This document shows, one piece after another, positions 1 to 13,123 of a stretch of 64,000 nt of DNA. Both the position numbers and the translations under genes were made by a program. Position 1 is the first letter of the stretch. Every line of letters begins with the position of its first letter. The notes beneath the pieces were generated by a model. That model saw only the letters and a list, made by a program, of their open reading frames with translations. It ran no database searches and was not told the DNA's origin. This DNA is from Paramecium tetraurelia (taxonomy: Eukaryota; Ciliophora; Oligohymenophorea; Peniculida; Parameciidae): the NCBI RefSeq assembly GCF_000165425.1, contig NW_001799555.1:65102-129101 (forward strand), given 5' to 3'.

Positions 1-3000
1 TAAGTGATAGATTGAATAAATAAAAAGCTATCATTGAAGAATTAACATCCTCAAACTCAGAAAATTTGGCAATTGAGATCGAACCATAATAAATTGAACT
101 TCAGAGTGCTCCTAACAATTTAATTGAAGATAATGGTAACTTAGAACTGATCAATACTGAACAATTCAATAAATTGAAAACTGCAAATGATAAATCTTTG
201 AGTAAATTATTCAGAGCTATGTTTTTGATTTCCAAAAAAAATAACCAAATAGATGAATTGAATTCGAGATTACTATAAACAAAAAAGCTATAATTGAAGA
301 ATTATCTCAAAACGATAATGCTTAATAATAAAGAGAGAAGATTCATAAGCTATGGGGCAAACTCTTTAGAGCAGTCAGTGATTTGAATGTGAAGTAGAAA
401 CTGAATGAAGAGTTGTAAGAACGATTATAAAAAAGTAAGGCAGTTGTAGATAGTTTACTCAATTAAGTTCCTCAAAAGGAAGAAGAGATAGTTTCTGAAA
501 GTAAATAATCTGATCAAAATGAGATAACTGGGCAAACGGAAAAAATTTAACGCTTAGAGGCTGATTAATAGCAATTAAAAAATAGAAATATTAAATTGAC
601 TTCCAAAAATGTTTAGGATTATGATCAAGTTAAGTCAAAAAGATAAAGTCATTCTATCCTTGTCAGACCGCCTTCAAACAGCAAAGAGCTAATAAATGAT
701 GAATTATAGAATTAAATAGTTAATACTCTCTAAGCATAACCTGAAAGTGAAACAAAAGAGATCGTTGTAAAACAGTTAGAGATAAATCCAGAAGAGTTCA
801 ATAAGATTAAGCATTCAAACAACAAATCTTTAGCCAAAATATTCAGTTTGGTGTTCAAATTAAATTAAAAGGAGAAGATTATTGATGAATAAAATTAAAG
901 AATTGCTAAATTGAAATCGATAATTTCTGAATTTGCACTCAATGATGACTCATTAAAAAAGTTAAAACGACAAAAATCATAAGTTGCTGGCTTAATAATT
1001 TAGAGTTGTGATTAAGTTAGCAAAATAATAATAAGAAATTGAAGAACTCAAGAACAGATTGATTAAATCTAAGTAATTGGTTGTTGAATAATAAGATATA
1101 GTTGAAAATTTGTAGTAACAACTTCAAAATAATGTGATCCTGAACCAAGAACAAGATACTCCAAAAGAGTAATCTTAGGAATAATAAGGAATTGATCTTT
1201 CGAGTAAAGATGAAGAAATTTAAAGATTAATTAGACAAAAGAACAAATAACTGGGAAAGCTTTTCAAAGTAATGATTTAGTTTGAGAGAAAGAATAAAGA
1301 AATCGAATAGTTATCATAGAAGTTGTTGAAATAGAAAGCAATAAATGATGAATTATTATTGCAAAATTCAAGTGACGAAACGGAAGTAAGCTCCTAATCT
1401 TAACAGAAAAATGAGCATGAACAAGAAGGTGTTCAAAATAATTAAGAAATAAAAGAGTTATAAGAAGAAAATGAGAAGCTCAAATAAGAATTGAAAAAGT
1501 AATCGAATTAGAATAATAGATGGTTAGCCAAATTATTTAGAGCTTTACATGATATAAAGAGTAAAAATAGTTTGGTGGAATCACTTAATCAAAAGTTAGC
1601 AAAACAAAAAGCCATAAATGAGGAATTGAGAGAGCAAATCAAGATGAATGAAGAAGAAATAGAAAATGTTGAAGTAGTGAAAGAAAATTCTGAACAATAA
1701 GTAGAATCAGCACCAGCATCACAAGATGATGGAGAAGGATTAAAAAAGCTCAGAAGTCAGAATAATAAATTGCTGGGCAAATTATTCAGAGTGATGAGTT
1801 AATTCAACAAAAAGAATAAGGAAATTGAGGAATTGAAGGAAAGATTACATAAATAGAAGGCAATTTTAGATGAATTAAGCAATTCAAACAACGCTTCCGT
1901 TTCAGAAGAAAAAGAAGATGACTTTGGATAAGCAGAAGAAATCGAAATAAATTAGGAAAGCTAATAAATTCCAGAAATTGCACAACTGAAGAAGCAAAAA
2001 GACACATTATTTGGAAAATTGTTCAGAGCAATGAGCTTAATAAACAAGAAGAATAAGGAAATTGAATCTTTAAGTGATAGATTGAATAAATAAAAAGCTA
2101 TCATTGAAGAATTAACATCCTCAAACTCAGAAAATTTGGCAATTGAGATCGAACCATAATAAATTGAACTTCAGAGTGCTCCTAACAATTTAATTGAAGA
2201 TAATGGTAACTAGAAACTGATCAATACTGAACAATTCAATAAATTGAAAACTGCAAATGATAAATCTTTGAGTAAATTATTCAGAGCTATGTTTTTGATT
2301 TCCAAAAAAAATAACCAAATAGATGAATTGAATTCGAGATTACTAAAACAAAAAGCTATAATTGAAGAATTATCTCAAAACGATAATGCTTAATAATAAA
2401 GAGAGAAGATTCATAAGCTATGGGGCAAACTCTTTAGAGCAGTCAGTGATTTGAATGTGAAGTAGAAACTGAATGAAGAGTTGTAAGAACGATTATAAAA
2501 AAGTAAGGCAGTTGTAGATAGTTTACTCAATTAAGTTCCTCAAAAGGAAGAAGAGATAGTTTCTGAAAGTAAATAATCTGATCAAAATGAGATAACTGGG
2601 CAAACGGAAAAAATTTAACGCTTAGAGGCTGATTAATAGCAATTAAAAAATAGAAATATTAAATTGACTTCCAAAATGTTTAGGATTATGATCAAGTTAA
2701 GTCAAAAAGATAAAGTCATTCTATCCTTGTCAGACCGCCTTCAAAAGCAAAGAGCAATAAATGATGAATTATAGAATTAAATAGTTAATACTCTCTAAGC
2801 ATAACCTGAAAGTGAAACAAAAGAGATCGTTGTAAAACAGTTAGAGATAAATCCAGAAGAGTTCAATAAGATTAAGCATTCAAACAACAAATCTTTAGCC
2901 AAAATATTCAGTTTGGTGTTCAAATTAAATTAAAAGGAGAAGATTATTGATGAATAAAATTAAAGAATTGCTAAATTGAAATCGATAATTTCTGAATTTG

Positions 3001-6000
3001 CACTCAATGTATGACTCATTAAAAAAGTTAAAAGACAAAAAATCATAAGTTGCTGGCTTAATAATTTAGAGTTGTGATTAAGTTAGCAAAATAATAATAA
3101 GAAATTGAAGAACTCAAGAACAGATTGATTAAATCTAAGTAATTGGTTGTTGAATAATAAGATATAGTTGAAAATTTGTAGTAACAACTTCAAAATAATG
3201 TGATCCTGAACCAAGAACAAGATACTCCAAAAGAGTAATCTTAGGAATAATAAGGAATTGATCTTTCGAGTAAAGATGAAGAAATTTAAAGATTAATTAG
3301 ACAAAAGAACAAATAACTGGGAAAGCTTTTCAAAGTAATGATTTAGTTTGAGAGAAAGAATAAAGAAATCGAATAGTTATCATAGAAGTTGTTGAAATAG
3401 AAAGCAATAAATGATGAATTATTATTGCAAAATTCAAGTGACGAAACGGAAGTAAGCTCCTAATCTTAACAGAAAAATGAGCATGAACAAGAAGGTGTTC
3501 AAAATAATTAAGAAATAAAAGAGTTATAAGAAGAAAATGAGAAGCTCAAATAAGAATTGAAAAAGTAATCGAATTAGAATAATAGATGGTTAGCCAAATT
3601 ATTTAGAGCTTTACATGATATAAAGAGTAAAAATAGTTTGGTGGAATCACTTAATCAAAAGTTAGCAAAACAAAAAGCCATAAATGAGGAATTGAGAGAG
3701 CAAATCAAGATGAATGAAGAAGAAATAGAAAATGTTGAAGTAGTGAAAGAAAATTCTGAACAATAAGTAGAATCAGCACCAGCATCACAAGATGATGGAG
3801 AAGGATTAAAAAAGCTCAGAAGTCAGAATAATAAATTCGCTGGGCAAATTATTCAGAGTGATGAGTTAATTCAACAAAAAGAATAAGGAAATTGAGGAAT
3901 TGAAGGAAAGATTACATAAATAGAAGGCAATTTTAGATGAATTAAGCAATTCAAACAACGCTTCCGTTTCAGAAGAAAAAGAAGATGACTTTGGATAAGC
4001 AGAAGAAATCGAAATAAATTAGGAAAGCTAATAAATTCCAGAAATTGCACAACTGAAGAAGCAAAAAGACACATTATTTGGAAAATTGTTCAGAGCAATG
4101 AGCTTAATAAACAAGAAGAATAAGGAAATTGAATCTTTAAGTGATAGATTGAATAAATAAAAAGCTATCATTGAAGAATTAACATCCTCAAACTCAGAAA
4201 ATTTGGCAATTGAGATCGAACCATAATAAATTGAACTTCAGAGTGCTCCTAACAATTTAATTGAAGATAATGGTAACTTAGAACTGATCAATACTGAACA
4301 ATTCAATAAATTGAAAACTGCAAATGATAAATCTTTGAGTAAATTATTCAGAGCTATGTTTTTGATTTCCAAAAAAAATAACCAAATAGATGAATTGAAT
4401 TCGAGATTACTAAAACAAAAAGCTATAATTGAAGAATTATCTCAAAACGATAATGCTTAATAATAAAGAGAGAAGATTCATAAGCTATGGGGCAAACTCT
4501 TTAGAGCAGTCAGTGATTTGAATGTGAAGTAGAAACTGAATGAAGAGTTGTAAGAACGATTATAAAAAAGTAAGGCAGTTGTAGATAGTTTACTCAATTA
4601 AGTTCCTCAAAAGGAAGAAGAGATAGTTTCTGAAAGTAAATAATCTGATCAAAATGAGATAACTGGGCAAACGGAAAAAATTTAACGCTTAGAGGCTGAT
4701 TAATAGCAATTAAAAAATAGAAATATTAAATTGACTTCCAAAATGTTTAGGATTATGATCAAGTTAAGTCAAAAAGATAAAGTCATTCTATCCTTGTCAG
4801 ACCGCCTTCAAAAGCAAAGAGCAATAAATGATGAATTATAGAATTAAATAGTTAATACTCTCTAAGCATAACCTGAAAGTGAAACAAAAGAGATCGTTGT
4901 AAAACAGTTAGAGATAAATCCAGAAGAGTTCAATAAGATTAAGCATTCAAACAACAAATCTTTAGCCAAAATATTCAGTTTGGTGTTCAAATTAAATTAA
5001 AAGGAGAAGATTATTGATGAATAAAATTAAAGAATTGCTAAATTGAAATCGATAATTTCTGAATTTGCACTCAATGATGACTCATTAAAAAAGTTAAAAG
5101 ACAAAAATCATAAGTTGCTGGCTTAATAATTTAGAGTTGTGATTAAGTTAGCAAAATAATAATAAGAAATTGAAGAACTCAAGAACAGATTGATTAAATC
5201 TAAGTAATTGGTTGTTGAATAATAAGATATAGTTGAAAATTTGTTGTAACAACTTCAAAATAATGTGATCCTGAACCAAGAACAAGATACTCCAAAAGAG
5301 TAATCTTAGGAATAATAAGGAATTGATCTTTCGAGTAAAGATGAAGAAATTTAAAGATTAATTAGACAAAAGAACAAATAACTGGGAAAGCTTTTCAAAG
5401 TAATGATTTAGTTTGAGAGAAAGAATAAAGAAATCGAATAGTTATCATAGAAAGTTGTTGAAATAGAAAGCAAATAAATGATGAATTATTATTGCAAAAA
5501 TTCAAGTGACGAAACGGAAGTAAGCTCCTAATCTTAACAGAAAAATGAGCATGAACAAGAAGGTGTTCAAAATAATTAAGAAATAAAAGAGTTATAAGAA
5601 GAAAATGAGAAGCTCAAATAAGAATTGAAAAAGTAATCGAATTAGAATAATAGATGGTTAGCCAAATTATTTAGAGCTTTACATGATATAAAGAGTAAAA
5701 ATAGTTTGGTGGAATCACTTAATCAAAAGTTAGCAAAACAAAAAGCCATAAATGAGGAATTGAGAGAGCAAATCAAGATGAATGAAGAAGAAATAGAAAA
5801 TGTTGAAGTAGTGAAAGAAAATTCTGAACAATAAGTAGAATCAGCACCAGCATCACAAGATGATGGAGAAGGATTAAAAAAGCTCAGAAGTCAGAATAAT
5901 AAATTGCTGGGCAAATTATTCAGAGTGATGAGTTAATTCAACAAAAAGAATAAGGAAATTGAGGAATTGAAGGAAAGATTACATAAATAGAAGGCAATTT

Positions 6001-9000
6001 TAGATGAATTAAGCAATTCAAACAACGCTTCCGTTTCAGAAGAAAAAGAAGATGACTTTGGATAAGCAGAAGAAATCGAAATAAATTAGGAAAGCTAATA
6101 AATTCCAGAAATTGCACAACTTGAAGAAGCAAAAAGACACATTATTTGGAAAATTGTTCAGAGCAATGAGCTTAATAAACAAGAAGAATAAGGAAATTGA
6201 ATCTTTAAGTGATAGATTGAATAAATAAAAAGCTATCATTGAAGAATTAACATCCTCAAACTCAGAAAATTTGGCAATTGAGATCGAACCATAATAAATT
6301 GAACTTCAGAGTGCTCCTAACAATTTAATTGAAGATAATGGTAACTTAGAACTGATCAATACTGAACAATTCAATAAATTGAAAACTGCAAATGATAAAT
6401 CTATTGAGTAAATTATTCAGAGCTATGTTTTTGATTTCCAAAAAAAATAACCAAATAGATGAATTGAATTCGAGATTACTAAAACAAAAAGCTATAATTG
6501 AAGAATTATCTCAAAACGATAATGCTTAATAATAAAGAGAGAAGATTCATAAGCTATGGCGGCAAACTCTTGCTAGAGCAGTCAGTGATTTGAATGTGAA
6601 GTAGAAACTGAATGAAGAGTTGTAAGAACGATTATAAAAAAGTAAGGCAGTTGTAGATAGTTTACTCAATTAAGTTCCTCAAAAGGAAGAAGAGATAGTT
6701 TCTGAAAGTAAATAATCTGATCAAAATGAGATAACTGGGCAAACGGAAAAAATTTAACGCTTAGAGGCTGATTAATAGCAATTAAAAAATAGAAATATTA
6801 AATTGACTTCCAAAATGTTTAGGATTATGATCAAGTTAAGTCAAAAAGATAAAGTCATTCTATCCTTGTCAGACCGCCTTCAAAAGCAAAGAGCAATAAA
6901 TGATGAATTATAGAATTAAATAGTTAATACTCTCTAAGCATAACCTGAAAGTGAAACAAAAGAGATCGTTGTAAAACAGTTAGAGATAAATCCAGAAGAG
7001 TTCAATAAGATTAAGCATTCAAACAACAAATCTTTAGCCAAAATATTCAGTTTGGTGTTCAAATTAAATTAAAAGGAGAAGATTATTGATGAATAAAATT
7101 AAAGAATTGCTAAATTGAAATCGATAATTTCTGAATTTGCACTCAATGATGACTCATTAAAAAAGTTAAAAGACAAAAATCATAAGTTGCTGGCTTAATA
7201 ATTTAGAGTTGTGATTAAGTTAGCAAAATAATAATAAGAAATTGAAGAACTCAAGAACAGATTGATTAAATCTAAGTAATTGGTTGTTGAATAATAAGAT
7301 ATAGTTGAAAATTTGTAGTAACAACTTCAAAATAATGTGATCCTGAACCAAGAACAAGATACTCCAAAAGAGTAATCTTAGGAATAATAAGGAATTGATC
7401 TTTCGAGTAAAGATGAAGAAATTTAAAGATTAATTAGACAAAAGAACAAATAACTGGGAAAGCTTTTCAAAGTAATGATTTAGTTTGAGAGAAAGAATAA
7501 AGAAATCGAATAGTTATCATAGAAGTTGTTGAAATAGAAAGCAATAAATGATGAATTATTATTGCAAAATTCAAGTGACGAAACGGAAGTAAGCTCCTAA
7601 TCTTAACAGAAAAATGAGCATGAACAAGAAGGTGTTCAAAATAATTAAGAAATAAAAGAGTTATAAGAAGAAAATGAGAAGCTCAAATAAGAATTGAAAA
7701 AGTAATCGAATTAGAATAATAGATGGTTAGCCAAATTATTTAGAGCTTTACATGATATAAAGAGTAAAAATAGTTTGGTGGAATCACTTAATCAAAAGTT
7801 AGCAAAACAAAAAGCCATAAATGAGGAATTGAGAGAGCAAATCAAGATGAATGAAGAAGAAATAGAAAATGTTGAAGTAGTGAAAGAAAATTCTGAACAA
7901 TAAGTAGAATCAGCACCAGCATCACAAGATGATGGAGAAGGATTAAAAAAAGCTCAGAAGTCAGAATAATAAATTGCTGGGCAAATTATTCAGAGTGATG
8001 AGTTAATTCAACAAAAAGAATAAGGAAATTGAGGAATTGAAGGAAAGATTACATAAATAGAAGGCAATTTTAGATGAATTAAGCAATTCAAACAACGCTT
8101 CCGTTTCAGAAGAAAAAGAAGATGACTTTGGATAAGCAGAAGAAATCGAAATAAATTAGGAAAGCTAATAAATTCCAGAAATTGCACAACTGAAGAAGCA
8201 AAAAGACACATTATTTGGAAAATTGTTCAGAGCAATGAGCTTAATAAACAAGAAGAATAAGGAAATTGAATCTTTAAGTGATAGATTGAATAAATAAAAA
8301 GCTATCATTGAAGAATTAACATCCTCAAACTCAGAAAATTTGGCAATTGAGATCGAACCATAATAAATTGAACTTCAGCAGTGCTCCTAACTAATTTAAT
8401 TGAAGATAATGGTAACTTAGAACTGATCAATACTGAACAATTCAATAAATTGAAAACTGCAAATGATAAATCTTTGAGTAAATTATTCAGAGCTATGTTT
8501 TTGATTTCCAAAAAAAATAACCAAAATAGATGAATTGAATTCGAGATTACTAAAACAAAAAGCTATAATTGAAGAATTATCTCAAAACGATAATGCTTAA
8601 TAATAAAGAGAGAAGATTCATAAGCTATGGGGCAAACTCTTTAGAGCAGTCAGTGATTTGAATGTGAAGTAGAAACTGAATGAAGAGTTGTAAGAACGAT
8701 TATAAAAAAGTAAGGCAGTTGTAGATAGTTTACTCAATTAAGTTCCTCAAAAGGAAGAAGAGATAGTTTCTGAAAGTAAATAATCTGATCAAAATGAGAT
8801 AACTGGGCAAACGGAAAAAATTTAACGCTTAGAGGCTGATTAATAGCAATTAAAAAATAGAAATATTAAATTGACTTCCAAAATGTTTAGGATTATGATC
8901 AAGTTAAGTCAAAAAGATAAAGTCATTCTATCCTTGTCAGACCGCCTTCAAAAGCAAAGAGCAATAAATGATGAATTATAGAATTAAATAGTTAATACTC

Positions 9001-12000
9001 TCTAAGCATAACCTGAAAGTGAAACAAAAGAGATCGTTGTAAAACAGTTAGAGATAAATCCAGAAGAGTTCAATAAGATTAAGCATTCAAACAACAAATC
9101 TTTAGCCAAAATATTCAGTTTGGTGTTCAAATTAAATTAAAAGGAGAAGATTATTGATGAATAAAATTAAAGAATTGCTAAATTGAAATCGATAATTTCT
9201 GAATTTGCACTCAATGATGACTCATTAAAAAAGTTAAAAGACAAAAATCATAAGTTGCTGGCTTAATAATTTAGAGTTGTGATTAAGTTAGCAAAATAAT
9301 AATAAGAAATTGAAGAACTCAAGAACAGATTGATTAAATCTAAGTAATTGGTTGTTGAATAATAAGATATAGTTGAAAATTTGTTGTAACAACTTCAAAA
9401 TAATGTGATCCTGAACCAAGAACAAGATACTCCAAAAGAGTAATCTTAGGAATAATAAGGAATTGATCTTTCGAGTAAAGATGAAGAAATTTAAAGATTA
9501 ATTAGACAAAAGAACAAATAACTGGGAAAGCTTTTCAAAGTAATGATTTAGTTTGAGAGAAAGAATAAAGAAATCGAATAGTTATCATAGAAGTTGTTGA
9601 AATAGAAAGCAATAAATGATGAATTATTATTGCAAAATTCAAGTGACGAAACGGAAGTAAGCTCCTAATCTTAACAGAAAAATGAGCATGAACAAGAAGG
9701 TGTTCAAAATAATTAAGAAATAAAAGAGTTATAAGAAGAAAATGAGAAGCTCAAATAAGAATTGAAAAAGTAATCGAATTAGAATAATAGATGGTTAGCC
9801 AAATTATTTAGAGCTTTACATGATATAAAGAGTAAAAATAGTTTGGTGGAATCACTTAATCAAAAGTTAGCAAAACAAAAAGCCATAAATGAGGAATTGA
9901 GAGAGCAAATCAAGATGAATGAAGAAGAAATAGAAAATGTTGAAGTAGTGAAAGAAAATTCTGAACAATAAGTAGAATCAGCACCAGCATCACAAGATGA
10001 TGGAGAAGGATTAAAAAAGCTCAGAAGTCAGAATAATAAATTGCTGGGCAAATTATTCAGAGTGATGAGTTAATTCAACAAAAAGAATAAGGAAATTGAG
10101 GAATTGAAGGAAAGATTACATAAATAGAAGGCAATTTTAGATGAATTAAGCAATTCAAACAACGCTTCCGTTTCAGAAGAAAAAGAAGATGACTTTGGAT
10201 AAGCAGAAGAAATCGAAATAAATTAGGAAAGCTAATAAATTCCAGAAATTGCACAACTGAAGAAGCAAAAAGACACATTATTTGGAAAATTGTTCAGAGC
10301 AATGAGCTTAATAAACAAGAAGAATAAGGAAATTGAATCTTTAAGTGATAGATTGAATAAATAAAAAGCTATCATTGAAGAATTAAAATCCTCAAACTCA
10401 GAAAATTTGGCAATTGAGATCGAACCATAATAAATTGAACTTCAGAGTGCTCCTAACAATTTAATTGAAGATAATGGTAACTTAGAACTGATCAATACTG
10501 AACAATTCAATAAATTGAAAACTGCAAATGATAAATCTTTGAGTAAATTATTCAGAGCTATGTTTTTGATTTCCAAAAAAAATAACCAAATAGATGAATT
10601 GAATTCGAGATTACTAAAACAAAAAGCTATAATTGAAGAATTATCTCAAAACGATAATGCTTAATAATAAAGAGAGAAGATTCATAAGCTATGGGGCAAA
10701 CTCTTTAGAGCAGTCAGTGATTTGAATGTGAAGTAGAAACTGAATGAAGAGTTGTAAGAACGATTATAAAAAAGGTAAGGCAGTTGTAGATAGTTTACTC
10801 AATTAAGTTCCTCAAAAGGAAGAAGAGATAGTTTCTGAAAGTAAATAATCTGATCAAAATGAGATAACTGGGCAAACGGAAAAAATTTAACGCTTAGAGG
10901 CTGATTAATAGCAATTAAAAAATAGAAATATTAAATTGACTTCCAAAATGTTTAGGATTATGATCAAGTTAAGTCAAAAAGATAAAGTCATTCTATCCTT
11001 GTCAGACCGCCTTCAAAAGCAAAGAGCAATAAATGATGAATTATAGAATTAAATAGTTAATACTCTCTAAGCATAACCTGAAAGTGAAACGAAAAGAGAT
11101 CGTTGTAAAACAGTTAGAGATAAATCCAGAAGAGTTCAATAAGATTAAGCATTCAAACAACAAATCTTTAGCCAAAATATTCAGTTTGGTGTTCAAATTA
11201 AATTAAGAGGAGAAGATTATTGATGAATAAGATTAAAGAATTGCTAAATTGAGATCGATAATTTCTGAATTTGCACTCAATGATGACTCATTAAGAGAGT
11301 TAAGAGACAAAAATCATAAGTTGCTGGCTTAATAATTTAGAGTTGTGATTAAGTTAGCAAAATAATAATAAGAGATTGAAGAACTCAAGAACAGATTGAT
11401 TAAGTCTAAGTAATTGGTTGTTGAATAATAAGATATAGTTGAGAATTTTGTTGTAACAAACTTCAAAATAATGTGATCCTGAACCAAGAACAAGATACTC
11501 CAAAAGAGTAATCTTAGGAATAATGAGGAATTGATCTTTCGAGTAAAGATGAAGAAATTTAAAGATTAATTAGACAAAAGTACAAATGACTGGGAAAGCT
11601 TTTCAAAGTAATGATTTAGTTTGAGAGAAAGAATAAAGAAATCGAATAGTTATCATAGAAGTTGTTGAAATAGAAAGCAATAAATGATGAATTATTATTG
11701 CAAAATTCAAGTGACGAAACGGAAGTAAGCTCCTAATCTTAACAGAAAAATGAGCATGAACAAGAAGGTGTTCAAAATAATTAAGAAATAAAAGAGTTAT
11801 AAGAAGAAAATGAGAAGCTCAAATAAGAATTGAAAAAGTAATCGAATTAGAATAATAGATGGTTAGCCAAATTATTTAGAGCTTTACATGATATAAAGAG
11901 TAAAAATAGTTTGGTGGAATCACTTAATCAAAAGTTAGCAAAACAAAAAGCCATAAATGAGGAATTGAGAGAGCAAATCAAGATGAATGAAGAAGAAATA

Positions 12001-12409
12001 GAAAATGTTGAAGTAGTGAAAGAAAATTCTGAACAATAAGTAGAATCAGCACCAGCATCACAAGATGATGGAGAAGGATTAAAAAAGCTCAGAAGTCAGA
12101 ATAATAAATTGCTGGGCAAATTATTCAGAGTGATGAGTTAATTCAACAAAAAGAATAAGGAAATTGAGGAATTGAAGGAAAGATTACATAAATAGAAGGC
12201 AATTTTAGATGAATTAAGCAATTCAAACAACGCTTCCGTTTCAGAAGAAAAAGAAGATGACTTTGGATAAGCAGAAGAAATCGAAATAAATTAGGAAAGC
12301 TAATAAATTCCAGAAATTGCACAACTGAAGAAGCAAAAAGACACATTATTTGGAAAATTGTTCAGAGCAATGAGCTTAATAAACAAGAAGAATAAGGAAA
12401 TTGAATCTT
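1..12409 (+). repeat. Six head-to-tail 2064-bp coding repeat units
   Basis: The same block starts at 1, 2071, 4138, 6206, 8275 and 10342; a seventh copy starts at 12410 and diverges after about 80-100 bp. Observed unit lengths are 2070, 2067, 2068, 2069, 2067 and 2068. Subtracting the one-base insertions that each copy carries against the others gives the same consensus length, 2064 bp, in every copy, which is 688 codons, so the repeat is in frame by design. The copies are otherwise almost identical, apart from an A-to-G cluster in copy 6. The tract continues off the left edge of the window, so the true copy number is unknown. Confidence 0.95.
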
Positions 12410-13025
12410 TAAGTGATAGATTGAATAAATAAAAAGCTATCATTGAAGAATTAACATCCTCAAACTCAGAAAATTTGGCAATTAAGATCGAACCATAATA
12501 AATTGAATAAGCACCTTATAATTTATCTCTCTAAAAAGATAATGAAATATTATCAATCGAAAATTCACAAATAAAATAATAATATGAAGCACTATTAATA
12601 AAATATGATTTATTAGAACAAAAATTTAATGACAAAATCATTTAGTTTTAAACACTTATTGAATAATTATTGAAGTAGAACTAAGATGATATTGAGGAAA
12701 ATCTGTAATTGACTTAACTGACAAAAGCATCAAATAAATTAATTAAACATATACAGTCAAAATAACAAGATTAAAGTTTTGAAAATTCAAGCTCTTCTTC
12801 CAGCATCATTAGTATTAAAGATGAAAGTTAAACATAATTAATTTATCTCTAACATTAAGTTGTTTATTTATAACACAGTGTATAGGAGTATGATGATGGA
12901 ATAAGTTAGTTAAATCGAAGAATCTAAGAATTATATAATAAAAATACACAATTGGAAGCATTATTACAATAAAATAATTGCAAAAGTAATTGTTTTTTTT
13001 AATTTTAGATTGCATTAAATTGTGA
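1..13025 (+). CDS. Giant repetitive coiled-coil protein, 3' part (start lies outside the window)
   Basis: With TAA and TAG read as Gln, one frame (agt gat aga... from base 3) runs through all repeat units into a unique tail and stops at TGA 13023-13025. A 23-nt intron at 12986-13008 gives the correct final frame. The protein is rich in Lys, Glu, Gln, Leu and Ile with heptad-like spacing. Each 688-residue unit holds nine modules of about 76 residues sharing an L-x-K-L-F-R-[AV]-M core followed by K-x-N-x-x-I-x-x-L-x-x-R-L-x-K-Q-K-A-I-x-[DE]-E-L. This suggests a very long fibrous cytoskeletal or cortical protein; no known family was recognised. One-base insertions break the frame three to six times per copy as written. 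No such defects are seen in the non-repeated tail. Function is inferred only from composition. Confidence 0.75.
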
Positions 13026-13123
13026 AATGATAATTATCTTGTGAAGTTTTAACACATCTTCATTATAATTAAAATTAAATACTTCTTTTTTATTTATTAA
13101 TTATAAAAATTGTTTTTGTCCTT

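Noticed and set aside
1804-12346. Repeated Phe/Leu-rich 67-codon minus-strand frames, one per repeat unit
   Set aside because: They are antisense shadows of the coiled-coil repeat. The plus strand stays open in the ciliate code through the whole unit.
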